The notes: generated by a model from the letters alone, not told the origin. DNA of 64,000 nucleotides from Panacagrimonas sp052387695 (GCA_052387695.1 JBQTIX010000039.1:1-64000), one strand, 5' to 3'; shown: positions 15,996-25,680, counted from the stretch's first letter. A program made the numbers and translations.

Positions 15996-17483
15996 ATGAA
16001 GGCCATGCTTGCCATCGACCAGGGCACCACCAGCACCCGCGCCATCGTGTTCGATGCCGCCGGACGCAAGCTCGGTGCGCATCAGGTGGAACTGCCACAG
16101 TCGTATCCGCATTCGGGCTGGGTGGAACACGACGCCCTGCGTATCCGCGACGACACGCTCGCCTGCGTGCGTGGCGCGCTGGCTGCATCGGGGCTCGCGG
16201 CATCGGGGCTGGCCGGCATCGGCATCACCAACCAGCGCGAAACCACGGTGCTGTGGGATCGGACGACGGGGCAACCGATCCATCCCGCCATCGTCTGGCA
16301 GGACCGTCGCACCGCCGATTTCTGCGCGAAGCACGCGGATCGCAGCGACTGGCTGGCCGATCGCACCGGCCTGCTGCTGGACCCGTATTTCTCGGCAACG
16401 AAGATCGCCTGGATTCTGGATCACGTCGCCGGAGCGCGGACGCGAGCGGAGCGCGGCGAGCTGGCGTTCGGCACCATCGATAGCTGGCTGTTGTGGCAGC
16501 TCACCGCTGGCCGCGTGCACGCAACCGACGCGACCAACGCCTCGCGCACGGCGCTGTTCAACATCCGCACACAGCGCTGGGATGAAGAGCTGCTGACGTT
16601 TTTTGAGGTGCCGGCCGCATTGCTGCCGGAGGTCAAGGACTGCGCTGCGGAGTTCGGCAGCACCGATGCCGCGCTGTTCGGCTCGGCCATTCCCATCCGC
16701 GGAATGCTTGGCGACCAGCAGGCCGCCACCGTCGGCCAGGCCTGCTTCTCGACCGGCATGATCAAGAGCACCTACGGCACCGGCTGCTTCATGGTGCTCA
16801 ACACCGGCAATCAGTTCGTTCGCTCGCGCAACAAACTGCTGTCCACCGTCGCGTACCGCTTTGGCGGCGAGACGACTTATGCGCTGGAGGGCAGCATCTT
16901 TGTCGCCGGCGCGGCGGTGCAGTGGTTGCGCGACGCGGTGCACCTGATCAGCGCGGCCGGCGAGACCGAGGCGCTGGCGCGTTCGATCCAGGACACACAG
17001 GGCGTGTACCTGGTGCCTGCGTTCACCGGGCTGGGCGCGCCGTTCTGGGACCCGCAGGCGCGCGGCGCGATCTTCGGCCTGACGCGAGATTCCGGCATCG
17101 CCCACATCGTGCGCGCCGCGCTGGAGTCGGTGTGTTACCAGACCCGCGACCTGCTCGGCGCGATGCGCGAGGACGCAGTCAGGCCCACCGAGCTGCGTGT
17201 GGACGGCGGCATGGTGGTCAACGACTGGGTTACGCAATGCCTCGCCGACACCTTGCAGATCCCGGTCATCCGCCCGCGGACGGTCGAGACCACGGCGCTC
17301 GGTGCGGCCTTTGCGGCGGGCTTGCAGGCGGGCGTCTATGACTCGCTGGAAAGCATCGCCGGGCTATGGGAAGCCGAAGCCCGCTTCGAGCCCCAGCTCG
17401 CGCCCGATCAGGCGGATCGGCTTTACGAGGGCTGGCAGGCCGCCGTGGCACGGGTGCGCAGCCAGCCTGCAGGCCCCGCGTGA
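15996..17483 (+). CDS. glpK: Glycerol kinase
   Basis: 495 residues, the usual length for GlpK. It phosphorylates glycerol to glycerol-3-phosphate with ATP. Visible FGGY-kinase features are IDQGTTSTRAIVFD (phosphate loop), GITNQRETTVLWD, WQDRR, GDQQAATVGQ and the C-terminal LRVDGGMVVNDW with TTALGAAFAAG. ATG 15996 follows AAGAGG by 8 nt. It is divergent from the lipase-like hydrolase. No glpF or glpD is adjacent in the window. Confidence 0.95.
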   Translation: MKAMLAIDQGTTSTRAIVFDAAGRKLGAHQVELPQSYPHSGWVEHDALRIRDDTLACVRGALAASGLAASGLAGIGITNQRETTVLWDRTTGQPIHPAIVWQDRRTADFCAKHADRSDWLADRTGLLLDPYFSATKIAWILDHVAGARTRAERGELAFGTIDSWLLWQLTAGRVHATDATNASRTALFNIRTQRWDEELLTFFEVPAALLPEVKDCAAEFGSTDAALFGSAIPIRGMLGDQQAATVGQACFSTGMIKSTYGTGCFMVLNTGNQFVRSRNKLLSTVAYRFGGETTYALEGSIFVAGAAVQWLRDAVHLISAAGETEALARSIQDTQGVYLVPAFTGLGAPFWDPQARGAIFGLTRDSGIAHIVRAALESVCYQTRDLLGAMREDAVRPTELRVDGGMVVNDWVTQCLADTLQIPVIRPRTVETTALGAAFAAGLQAGVYDSLESIAGLWEAEARFEPQLAPDQADRLYEGWQAAVARVRSQPAGPA

Positions 17484-17554
17484 AAGCGATCTGGCAGGGA
17501 TGCAAAGCCGCTGGAATCGCTTAATCTCCGCGCAGTTCTTCACGAGTCGAGCCG

Positions 17555-17947
17555 ATGCCCAGCCCCCTCGAACAACTCGCACCCGAGATCGAATCCACGA
17601 TCGGCGCGGACTTCCAGACCCGGATTCCCGATGCGGTGCGCAAGGCGCTGCGCCTGAGCCCCCATGATGTTCTGCGCTACCGGATCGAGAGCGACGGGCG
17701 GGTCTGCCTGGAAAGCGCAGGCCGGCCGGCAACCGCCCGGCCGAGCGAACTGTCGCCGATTCTGGGACTGGTCGCCGGCCTGATGGCCGGTGAACCCGGC
17801 GGCCCGGCAGGTCAGCTTCAGAAGCTCGATCCTGGACTGATGAGTTCCCTGCAGGCGCTGATGAGCAGCGCCACCACGCCTTCGAGGAAAGACGCGAAGC
17901 CGGGTCACGAGACCGCCTCGGTACGCGACGAAAAAAAGGAGACCTAA
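17555..17947 (+). CDS. AbrB/PrlF-like DNA-binding domain protein
   Basis: 130 residues. Residues about 18-52 (GADFQTRIPDAVRKALRL, then HDVLRYRIESDGRVCLE) fit a SpoVT/AbrB swapped-hairpin domain of the PrlF/MazE sort. The rest is a low-complexity helical tail ending in charged residues. Antitoxins and transition-state regulators use this fold. No toxin lies next to it; instead its stop is 4 bp before the TrpB2 start, so the two are almost certainly cotranscribed. It may regulate that operon or be an orphan antitoxin (inference). Confidence 0.65.
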   Translation: MPSPLEQLAPEIESTIGADFQTRIPDAVRKALRLSPHDVLRYRIESDGRVCLESAGRPATARPSELSPILGLVAGLMAGEPGGPAGQLQKLDPGLMSSLQALMSSATTPSRKDAKPGHETASVRDEKKET

Positions 17948-17951
17948 GGAC

Positions 17952-19316
17952 ATGACACCGCTGCGGATCAATCTGGAAGCCAACGATATCCCGACGCACT
18001 GGTACAACGTCGTCGCGGACATGACGAACCCGCCCCCGCCCCCGCTGGGGCCGGACGGCAAGCCGGTTTCACCCGAGGCGATGGGCGCCATCTTTCCCGG
18101 CCCGATTCTCGAACAGGAAATGTCGGCGCAACGCTGGATCGCGATTCCCGAAGAGGTACGCCAGATCTACGCGCAATGGCGGCCGTCACCGTTGATACGC
18201 GCGCTGCGGCTGGAACAGGCGCTGGGTACGCCAGCGAAGATTTTCTACAAGTACGAGGGCGTGTCACCGACCGGATCGCACAAGCCGAATTCCGCCGTGC
18301 CGCAGGCCTACTTCAACAGGCTTGCCGGCACCAAGCGGCTGACCACCGAGACCGGTGCTGGGCAGTGGGGCTCGTCCATCGCCTATGCCGGCCAGATGTT
18401 CGGGCTGCCGGTGCGGGTCTACATGGTCAGGATCAGCTACCAGCAGAAACCGTTCCGGCGCTCGATGATGCAGACCTGGGGCGCGGAGGTGTTCGCCAGT
18501 CCGACCGAGCGCACGCAGGCCGGCCGCACCGCGCTCGCCGCCGATCCGGATTGCCCGGGCTCGCTGGGCCTCGCGATTTCCGAGGCGGTGGAAGAAGCCG
18601 CGGCCACCCCGGGGGTCTGCTACACACTCGGATCCGTGCTCAACCACGTGCTGCTGCACCAGACCGTGATCGGGCTGGAGGCAAAGAAGCAGTTCGCGAA
18701 GATCGGCCTCTACCCCGACGTGATCTTCGGCCCCTGCGGCGGCGGCTCCAGCTTCGGCGGCATCGCCTTTCCCTTTCTCGCCGACAAGCTCGCCGGCGAG
18801 AAGCGCGCACAGAACCTGCGCTGCGTGGCAGTGGAACCGACCTCCTGCCCGACCCTGACCAAGGGCGCCTACGCCTACGATTACGGCGATGCCTCCGGCT
18901 ACACGCCGATCATGAAGATGTACACGCTCGGCCACGACTTCATGCCGCCGGGCATCCACGCCGGCGGCCTGCGCTACCACGGCGACTCACCCCTGGTGTC
19001 GCAACTGCTGCACGAAAAAATGCTCGAGGCGCTGGCCGTGCCGCAGGTCGCGACCTTCGCGGCCGGGGTGGAGTTCGCACGCGCCGAGGGCATCATCCCG
19101 GCACCTGAGTCCTGCCACGCGATCCGCGCCGTGATCGACGAGGCGCTGCGCTGCAAGGCGAGCGGCGAGCCGAAGACGATCCTGTTCAATCTCACCGGCC
19201 ACGGCCATTTCGACATGGCCTCGTTCGACCGTTACCTGTCGGGCCAACTGGAGGATTACGAGTACCCGGTCGAGGCGATCAAGGCATCCTTGAAGCATCT
19301 GCCGAAGGTGGGATAA
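17952..19316 (+). CDS. TrpB2-type tryptophan synthase beta-like PLP enzyme
   Basis: 454 residues, the length of the TrpB2 subfamily, which is longer than TrpB1. The PLP lysine lies in GVSPTGSHKPNSA. The glycine-rich phosphate-binding loop is FGPCGGGSSFGG, and ETGAGQWGSS is the conserved catalytic-glutamate region. TrpB2 condenses indole (or free indole in salvage) with serine to make tryptophan, often without a TrpA partner. No other trp genes are near, and the only partner is the AbrB-like gene 4 bp upstream. Confidence 0.9.
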   Translation: MTPLRINLEANDIPTHWYNVVADMTNPPPPPLGPDGKPVSPEAMGAIFPGPILEQEMSAQRWIAIPEEVRQIYAQWRPSPLIRALRLEQALGTPAKIFYKYEGVSPTGSHKPNSAVPQAYFNRLAGTKRLTTETGAGQWGSSIAYAGQMFGLPVRVYMVRISYQQKPFRRSMMQTWGAEVFASPTERTQAGRTALAADPDCPGSLGLAISEAVEEAAATPGVCYTLGSVLNHVLLHQTVIGLEAKKQFAKIGLYPDVIFGPCGGGSSFGGIAFPFLADKLAGEKRAQNLRCVAVEPTSCPTLTKGAYAYDYGDASGYTPIMKMYTLGHDFMPPGIHAGGLRYHGDSPLVSQLLHEKMLEALAVPQVATFAAGVEFARAEGIIPAPESCHAIRAVIDEALRCKASGEPKTILFNLTGHGHFDMASFDRYLSGQLEDYEYPVEAIKASLKHLPKVG

Positions 19317-19595
19317 GCCGCGGCACGGGCAGGGTCCGTGGCGCCCACCTACTGGATGCGCAAGGGGAGCAGGAACGGCGCATTCGAGCGCTCGGTCCTC
19401 ATCGAGACTTGAAGTCCTGAGCGGACTGGAGGCGCTCCGTTCACTCCCGACGTTACAGCCTTGTCTAAGGTCACCACACCTTTCCCACGCGACAGTGCGC
19501 TGGGAAGCAAGCGAATTGCACTGACATTCGGGCGCCGGACACAACGGCTCGCATACTCGTCCGGATGATTTCGGCCGAACTGCGAGGAAATAGCG

Positions 19596-21011
19596 ATGGC
19601 TCAAATAATGGATACCGATTATCTGGTCATCGGAGCCGGCGGCATGGGCATGGCGTTCACCGACGAGATCCTCACGCACACCTCCGCGACGGTGACTGTC
19701 GTGGATCGCAACCATCGTCCCGGCGGGCACTGGAACGACGCCTATCCGTTCGTGCGGCTGCACCAGACCTCGACCTGTTACGGCGTGAACTCGACACCGC
19801 TCGGCAACAACACGATCGATCAGGTCGGCTGGAACAAGGGCTGCTATGAACTGGCCAGCGGCAGCGAGGTTGTCGCCTATTTCGACCAGGTGATGCGCCA
19901 GCGCTTCCTGCCTTCGGGCCGCGTCCGCTACCTGCCGATGAGCCAGTACGGCGCCGATGGCCGCGTGGTGTCGCGCGTCAATGGCACGGAGCACGAGGTT
20001 CGCGCGAAGAAGATCGTCGACGCGACCTACATGAACGTCACCGTCCCCTCGCAGCGCCCGCCCAAGTTCAAGGTGGCCGAGGGCGCCGTGTGCGTGCCAC
20101 CCAACGATCTGCCGCGACGCATGCCTGAGTACGGCCGCTTCGTGATCGTCGGCTCCGGCAAGACCGGCATGGACGCCTGCCTGTTTCTGCTCGAACACGG
20201 CGTCGCGCCGGCTTCGATCACCTGGGTGATGCCCAACGACGCCTGGCTATTCGACCGCTTCACGGTCAATCCGGGCCGCAAGTTCAGCGACATCATCACC
20301 GCGGGTCGCGTCGAGGTGCTGAAGGCGGCGCTGGAAGCCACGTCGATCGACGACTATTTCCAGCGCGTGCTGGCCTGCGGACAGTTGCTAACCTTCGATC
20401 CCAAGTTCAAGCCAACACGTTGGCGCTGCGCCACCGTCACCCGGCTGGAACTGGAGCAGTTACGGAGCATCCCGAACGTGGTGCGGCTCGGGCACGTCCA
20501 GGCCGTTGCACCTGGCGAGATGCAGCTTCAGAAGGGCACGTACAGGACGGCACCGAATACGCTCTACGTCGACTGCGCGGCCGACGGCCTGGAGCATCGG
20601 CCGGTCAAGAAGGTGTTCGACGGCACGCGCATCACGCTGCAGACGGTGCGCATGTGCCAGCAGGTCTACAGCGCCGGTTTCATTGGCAACGTCGAAGCCC
20701 ATCTCGAGGACGAGGCGCGCAAGAACGAGATCTGCAATCCCGTGCCGCATCCGTTCGTGTCGGCGGATTACCTGCGCTGCGTCATTCAGGACAGCGAGAA
20801 CATGCTGGTGTGGCTCACCGAGCCGTCGGTCGTGAAGTGGATCAACGAGTCCCGCATCGACCTGTTCAGTCCCATTTTCGACTTCGAGGATCCGGCAGCG
20901 CGTTCTCAGATCGAAGCGATGGGTGGCTTGCTGAGCCAATCCATTCCAAAACTTCGCTGGCTGCTCGGGCAAGCGACAGCGACCGCGACCGCGGGTAGTG
21001 CATCAGTTTGA
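19596..21011 (+). CDS. FAD/NAD(P)-dependent oxidoreductase (flavin monooxygenase-like), C-terminus altered by a MITE
   Basis: 471 residues. FAD site LVIGAGGMGMA at the N-terminus, GGHWNDAYPFVRLHQ following (similar to FMO-type GGxW), and a second dinucleotide site FVIVGSGKTGMDA near residue 185. The protein probably oxygenates a small organic substrate; none can be named. The last residues, GSASV plus stop, are encoded by the MITE that starts at 20994. Without it the frame would read ATATATAA and stop at TGA 21157-21159. The ATG at 19596 follows GAGGAAATAGCG. A 279-bp gap precedes it with no clear operator. Confidence 0.8.
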   Translation: MAQIMDTDYLVIGAGGMGMAFTDEILTHTSATVTVVDRNHRPGGHWNDAYPFVRLHQTSTCYGVNSTPLGNNTIDQVGWNKGCYELASGSEVVAYFDQVMRQRFLPSGRVRYLPMSQYGADGRVVSRVNGTEHEVRAKKIVDATYMNVTVPSQRPPKFKVAEGAVCVPPNDLPRRMPEYGRFVIVGSGKTGMDACLFLLEHGVAPASITWVMPNDAWLFDRFTVNPGRKFSDIITAGRVEVLKAALEATSIDDYFQRVLACGQLLTFDPKFKPTRWRCATVTRLELEQLRSIPNVVRLGHVQAVAPGEMQLQKGTYRTAPNTLYVDCAADGLEHRPVKKVFDGTRITLQTVRMCQQVYSAGFIGNVEAHLEDEARKNEICNPVPHPFVSADYLRCVIQDSENMLVWLTEPSVVKWINESRIDLFSPIFDFEDPAARSQIEAMGGLLSQSIPKLRWLLGQATATATAGSASV

Positions 21012-21145
21012 ATTCCAGAACCCCGTTCGGCCCGAGTAGCGCCGCGAAGCGTCGCGTATCGAGGGCATGCCCGGCACCTCGATACGCGGCATTGCTGCGC
21101 AATGGCGCTACTCGGTGCGAACGGATTTCAAACTGACGCACTACC
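20994..21145. mobile_element. MITE, 152-bp copy, with target duplication
   Basis: Perfect symmetric ends GGTAGTGC...GCACTACC, flanked by CGACCGCG at 20986-20993 and 21146-21153 (9 bp if the next G is counted). The arms are inverted repeats over some 65 bp around a short centre near 21065, so a single strand could fold into one long hairpin. Sequence closely matches the copy at 10960-11151. Confidence 0.92.
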
Positions 21146-21193
21146 CGACCGCGGCGTGATGGACGTTCGCGACTGATTGGAGCCGCGAGCGTC

Positions 21194-22174
21194 TCAGCTC
21201 GGGGCCGCCTCGGCCAGCGCACGGCGGGACAGGTGGGACTTCAGCGCTACCACGGCGCCGGACGCAGCTACCACGCACATTCCCAGAATGCTGATCCCTT
21301 CGGGTACGTGCCCAAACACGAGCCACCCGAGCAGTCCGGCCCAGAGGAGTTGCAGATACATCATGGGCGCGAGTACGGATGCAGGAGCATGCCGGTGCGC
21401 GGCAGTGAACAGGAAGTGACCCACACCGCCGTATACGCCCATGCTCAGGAACAGCAGCAGCTGCAACCGGGTCGGCGCCTGCCCCTCCCAGAACCAGGGC
21501 AGCAGGATGCCGAAGAGGATGGACCCCACCAGGGCCGTGTAGAACAGCAAGGCGACGGTCCGTTCGGTGGTCACCAGGACGCGCGAGAGGAGCTGGTAGC
21601 CGGCGATGACACAGGCACCCCCCAGGGCATACGCGACGCCGGCAGGGTCCAGGCCTGCACCGGGTCGCGCAATCATCAGCACGCCGGCGAATCCGGCGAT
21701 GGCAGATATCCAGCCGACCAGGCTGATCCGCTCGCGCAGAAAATGCCCGGCGATCAGGACGACCAGCAGGGGCGAAAGAAAGATGATCGCGGTGGCCTCG
21801 GCCACCGGCATCCGCTGCAGCGCAAGCCCCATCAACAGCGATGCCGCTGCTAGACAGGTGGCGCGAACCAGAACCAGGCCGGTTCGCTGGGTCTGAACGA
21901 GCTTCCTGCCCTGGGTCGGCGTCAACAGCACTACCATCAGCAGGCAATGCACGATGTAACGGACCGCCATCACGACGGGCACCGGGTAGGACGCCGCCAG
22001 GACCTTCGTGGTGGTGTCCATGCAGGCGAACAGGAACAGCCCTGCCACGAGAAGCGTCACACCGCGGAACGGATGGTGCGCCGACGCGGAAACAGGAGTC
22101 AGCGGTGTCTCGGTCAACACCCCCTCGGCGGAAGGTTCTGGCCCGCTTCTTGAACTATTCATCGCTAAGCTCAT
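21194..22174 (-). CDS. EamA family (drug/metabolite) exporter
   Basis: 326 residues with ten predicted membrane helices in two EamA repeats (GVTLLVAGLFLFACMDTTTK starting the first, and AGVAYALGGACVIAGYQLL the second). DMT transporters export amino acids, nucleosides or drugs; the substrate is unknown. ATG 22174 is taken as start; ATG 22162, four codons later, is equally possible since neither has a strong ribosome site. The N-terminal ~30 residues are hydrophilic. The gene converges on the MITE-modified oxidoreductase. Confidence 0.82.
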   Translation of the reverse strand: MSLAMNSSRSGPEPSAEGVLTETPLTPVSASAHHPFRGVTLLVAGLFLFACMDTTTKVLAASYPVPVVMAVRYIVHCLLMVVLLTPTQGRKLVQTQRTGLVLVRATCLAAASLLMGLALQRMPVAEATAIIFLSPLLVVLIAGHFLRERISLVGWISAIAGFAGVLMIARPGAGLDPAGVAYALGGACVIAGYQLLSRVLVTTERTVALLFYTALVGSILFGILLPWFWEGQAPTRLQLLLFLSMGVYGGVGHFLFTAAHRHAPASVLAPMMYLQLLWAGLLGWLVFGHVPEGISILGMCVVAASGAVVALKSHLSRRALAEAAPS

Positions 22175-22330
22175 GCCTTGATCGTTGCGCCTCACCGCGC
22201 GCTGGGTGATGCGCAAGTTTGGCAGCAGACGGGACTCGGCATGATCTGGTAGAGGCCCCATGGACCGATGAGGCGCAGGCCTCAATACCCACTGCCCTCG
22301 TCCATCATGTCGCCTGAAGAGGACCTGCCC

Positions 22331-23263
22331 ATGCAGACACTACCCGAACTCAACCGGCGCTTCGGAATTCACGGTTACGCTGCCTTCGAGGAGCGCGAGC
22401 CCGGCATGATCCGGCTGCGCCTGATTTCGAGCGAATCCGAGGCCACGCTCTACCTGCACGGCGCGCACCTCACGCACTGGGCGCCGCGCGGCGCGAGCCC
22501 GGTGCTCTACCTCTCGCCCAAGGCGGTGTTCGCGCCGGGCAAGGCGATTCGCGGCGGCGTGCCGGTGTTGTTTCCGTGGTTCGGGCCGCGCTGGAACGGC
22601 GAGGCCTTCGATGCGGCGCACAGGATCAAATCGCCGGCGCACGGGTTTGCGCGCACTGCTGTCTGGACCGTCACATCGGTCACGCGGGCGCCTGAAGGCG
22701 AGATCGTCGCCGTCCTGTCACTCGGTCCGGACGCGGTGTCGCGCTCCCTGGGTTATGACGACTTCGCGCTCGCGCTGGAATGCCGCATCGGCCGCGAACT
22801 GCACCTCGCGCTGCACGTCACCAATCACGGCACGGCGCCCATGGTCTACGAGGAAGGATTGCACACCTACTTCGCTGTCACCGATGTTCGCGCCGTGCGG
22901 CTGGAAGGCCTTGCCGGCACCCGCTACCTGGACAAGCGCGACGATTCAAAGGGCAAGGTCCAGCACCAAGACCGCTTCGCGTTCACGCGCGACATCGACC
23001 AGGTGTATCTGCACACCGGCGCACCGATCGTCCTGCACGATCCAGCGGGTCATCGAGTCGTCCACATCGCGAAGACCGGCTCGCGAACCACGGTGATCTG
23101 GAATCCGTGGGATGTGCTGACACCGGGTTTCGCGGACCTGGCTGCGGATAGTTGGCAGCACTTTGCATGCGTCGAGACCGCCAACGCGGATGAGGATCGC
23201 GTTCTTCTGGCGGCAGGTGCCACGCACCGCTTGGCGATGACTCTGGGGGTTAGTCAGGAGTAG
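22331..23263 (+). CDS. D-hexose-6-phosphate mutarotase (YeaD-like aldose 1-epimerase)
   Basis: 310 residues from ATG 22331 (GAGG 8 nt upstream). It fits the galactose-mutarotase-like beta-sandwich: GAHLTHWAPRG, IRGGVPVLFPWFGPR (conserved GGIPVCWPWFG-type motif), catalytic His in SPAHGFAR, EEGLHTYFAV and the Glu in FACVETAN. It interconverts alpha and beta forms of glucose-6-phosphate and related sugars in the cytosol. Some 83 bp before the next gene. Confidence 0.9.
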   Translation: MQTLPELNRRFGIHGYAAFEEREPGMIRLRLISSESEATLYLHGAHLTHWAPRGASPVLYLSPKAVFAPGKAIRGGVPVLFPWFGPRWNGEAFDAAHRIKSPAHGFARTAVWTVTSVTRAPEGEIVAVLSLGPDAVSRSLGYDDFALALECRIGRELHLALHVTNHGTAPMVYEEGLHTYFAVTDVRAVRLEGLAGTRYLDKRDDSKGKVQHQDRFAFTRDIDQVYLHTGAPIVLHDPAGHRVVHIAKTGSRTTVIWNPWDVLTPGFADLAADSWQHFACVETANADEDRVLLAAGATHRLAMTLGVSQE

Positions 23264-23346
23264 CCCGCGTTCAACCGTCTGCAACGACTTACCCACCATC
23301 CGATGCTCGGTGTACCCTCCCTGTGGATCAATTAACGGGGGATTCC

Positions 23347-25497
23347 ATGCCGACCATGCTCTCGAACGACGCCACGGTACTCGGCGCCTGTCCGCACGAT
23401 TGTCCGGACACCTGCTCGATGCTGGTGAAGGTCAAGGACGCGCGCGTGACCGGCGTGCAGGGCAACCCGGCGCACCCCTTCACGCAGGGCCGCCTGTGTG
23501 CGAAGACCAGCCACTACCAGGAGCGCGTGTATCACCCGGACCGCGTGCTGTATCCGCTGCGCCGTACCGGACCCAAGGGCTCGGGCGAATTCGAGCGGAT
23601 CTCCTGGGACGAAGCACTCGCCACTATTGGCGAGAAGTGGAAAGCGATCATCGCGCAAGACGGCCCCACCGCGATTCTGCCGTACAGCTATCTCGGCACG
23701 CAGGGGCTGGTCAACGGGCTGACCGTCGGTGATCCCTTCTTCAACCAGTTGGGAGCGACCATCTCGGAACGCACCTTCTGCGACTCGGGCGCATCCACCG
23801 CCTACATCATGACCGTGGGGCCGACGCCGGGCATGGACCCGGAAAGCTTCGAGCACTCGCGCTTCATCATCCTCTGGGCCTGCAACCTGCTCAGCACGAA
23901 CGCGCACATGTGGCCGTTCATCGACCGCGCGAAGAAGAACGGCGCCAAACTGATCGTGATCGATCCGGTCAAGACCGGCACCTCGGCGATGGCCGACCAG
24001 CACATCCGCGTGCGGCCCGGCACGGACGGTGCGCTCGCGCTGGCGATGATCCACGTGATCATTCGTGAAGGCCTGGTCGATCAGGATTACGTGGACCGCT
24101 ACACCGTGGGTTTCGAGGAGTTGATGCAACACGTCGCGCCGTACACGCCGGAGTTTGCGGCGCAGGAGACGGGCTTGGACGCCGACGTGATCCGCACGCT
24201 GGCCCGCGAATACGCGACCGCGCAACCCTCGGCGATCCGCATCGGTGTCGCCATCGAGCGTTCGGCCGGCGGCGGGCAACTCGTGCGCGCGCTGGCCTGC
24301 CTGCCAGCCCTGGTCGGCGCCTGGCGCAAACCCGGCGGCGGCCTCCTGCAATTGCCGTTATGGGCGTTTCCCTGCCGCTGGGACAGGCTGCACCGGGCAG
24401 ACCTCGCGAAGCCCGGCACGCGCGTCGTCAACCAGTGGCAACTGGGGCGCGCCCTGACCGGCGACCTCGCGCTCGTTGCTCCGCCCAATTGCCCGATCCG
24501 CTCGCTCTTCGTCTACAACAGCAACCCGCTCGTCGTGGCGCCGGACCAGCTCAGGCTGAAGGAAGGACTCGCGCGCGAAGACCTGTTCACCGTGGTCAGC
24601 GAACAGTTCCTCACCGACACCGCGCGCTATGCCGACCTCGTGCTGCCGGCGACGACCCAAGTCGAGCAGGCGGACCTGATGTTCTCCTGGGGCCACTTCT
24701 ACCTGACCTTGAACCGCTCGGCGATTGCGCCGCAGGGAGAGGCGGTGCCAAACGCGGAACTGTTCCGCCGGCTCGCCCGCACGATGGGATTCGACGATCC
24801 CTTCTTCCATCGCAGCGACGAACAGCTCATGCGCGACTCGATGGACTGGGACAGCCCCGCGATGCAGGGCGTCACGATGGAGCGTCTCGAAGAACAGGGC
24901 TGGGCACGCTTGAACCTGCCCGCGGCCGACGTGTTCGCGCCGCACGCGCAGGGCGGCTTCCCCACGCCCTCGGGCAAGGTGGAGCTGAAGGCCTCAATGG
25001 CGGCCGGCGGCAATTTCGTGCTGCCCACCTTCCGCCAGGGTTCGAACGATCACCAGGATGGATCGCCTGTGCCCGCATTGCCGACCTACCACCCACCGCG
25101 CGAATCCGGCATCGGTGACGCTGCAGGCGCCGCCCGCTATCCGCTCGCGATGATGTCACCGAAGAGCCACGCGTTCCTCAATTCGACCTACGGCAACCAT
25201 CGCCGCCAGGCGACGCGCGAGGGCGAACAGAAGATCTTCCTCCATGCGACCGACGCCACGGCGCGCGGCATTCGCAGCGACGACGTCGTCCGCGTCTACA
25301 ACGACCGCGGGTCCTTCGTCGCGGTCGCCAGGATCGGCGACGAGACGATGCCGGGCGTGGTTGTTGCGCCGATGGGCCACTGGATCGCGACCTCAAGGGC
25401 CCAGGCCACGCCCGCCGCGCTCAATCCCACCGCGCTCGCCGATCTGGGCTGTGCACCCACGTTCTCCGACAACCGCGTCGAGGTGGGTCTCGCCTGA
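23347..25497 (+). CDS. Molybdopterin-dependent oxidoreductase with N-terminal 4Fe-4S site
   Basis: 716 residues. Cysteines 15, 19, 23 (CPHDCPDTC) and 51 (GRLC) form the 4Fe-4S pattern of the DMSO-reductase/formate-dehydrogenase superfamily. TFCDSGAS carries the probable molybdenum ligand region. The C-terminal molydop-binding domain shows LAMMSPKSHAFLNST and the typical VRVYNDRGSF barrel. There is no Tat signal, so it is cytoplasmic. The substrate cannot be told from sequence; relatives are often annotated as generic dehydrogenases. No partner subunit lies nearby. ATG 23347 is preceded by GGGGGATTCC. Confidence 0.87.
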   Translation: MPTMLSNDATVLGACPHDCPDTCSMLVKVKDARVTGVQGNPAHPFTQGRLCAKTSHYQERVYHPDRVLYPLRRTGPKGSGEFERISWDEALATIGEKWKAIIAQDGPTAILPYSYLGTQGLVNGLTVGDPFFNQLGATISERTFCDSGASTAYIMTVGPTPGMDPESFEHSRFIILWACNLLSTNAHMWPFIDRAKKNGAKLIVIDPVKTGTSAMADQHIRVRPGTDGALALAMIHVIIREGLVDQDYVDRYTVGFEELMQHVAPYTPEFAAQETGLDADVIRTLAREYATAQPSAIRIGVAIERSAGGGQLVRALACLPALVGAWRKPGGGLLQLPLWAFPCRWDRLHRADLAKPGTRVVNQWQLGRALTGDLALVAPPNCPIRSLFVYNSNPLVVAPDQLRLKEGLAREDLFTVVSEQFLTDTARYADLVLPATTQVEQADLMFSWGHFYLTLNRSAIAPQGEAVPNAELFRRLARTMGFDDPFFHRSDEQLMRDSMDWDSPAMQGVTMERLEEQGWARLNLPAADVFAPHAQGGFPTPSGKVELKASMAAGGNFVLPTFRQGSNDHQDGSPVPALPTYHPPRESGIGDAAGAARYPLAMMSPKSHAFLNSTYGNHRRQATREGEQKIFLHATDATARGIRSDDVVRVYNDRGSFVAVARIGDETMPGVVVAPMGHWIATSRAQATPAALNPTALADLGCAPTFSDNRVEVGLA

Positions 25498-25618
25498 TGA
25501 CGCAGGCCCTCCACGCCAGATTCGCTCCAGGACGCTTGCGTCCCCGCGAGGCTGCCGATCTCGACAGGGATGGCACGGACGGACCGCCGGACATTCCGCT
25601 GCGGACCCTGCATCGAAG

Positions 25619-25634
25619 TGTGAACTGCGTCACA
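25619..25634. promoter_or_regulatory. CRP/Clp-type operator 1
   Basis: TGTGAACTGCGTCACA, a perfect match to the CRP consensus TGTGA-N6-TCACA, extended by G and C on the outside. Centre at 25626.5, about 134 bp before the predicted transcription start. Confidence 0.75.
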
Positions 25635-25680
25635 CATTTTCTATGAAATACCATCAATAGCTATAAATCCTAAATAATAG

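Noticed and set aside
15939..17237. Minus-strand extension of the lipase-like hydrolase through the glpK region
   Set aside because: It is antisense to glpK and lacks family sequence; the hydrolase begins at 15938.
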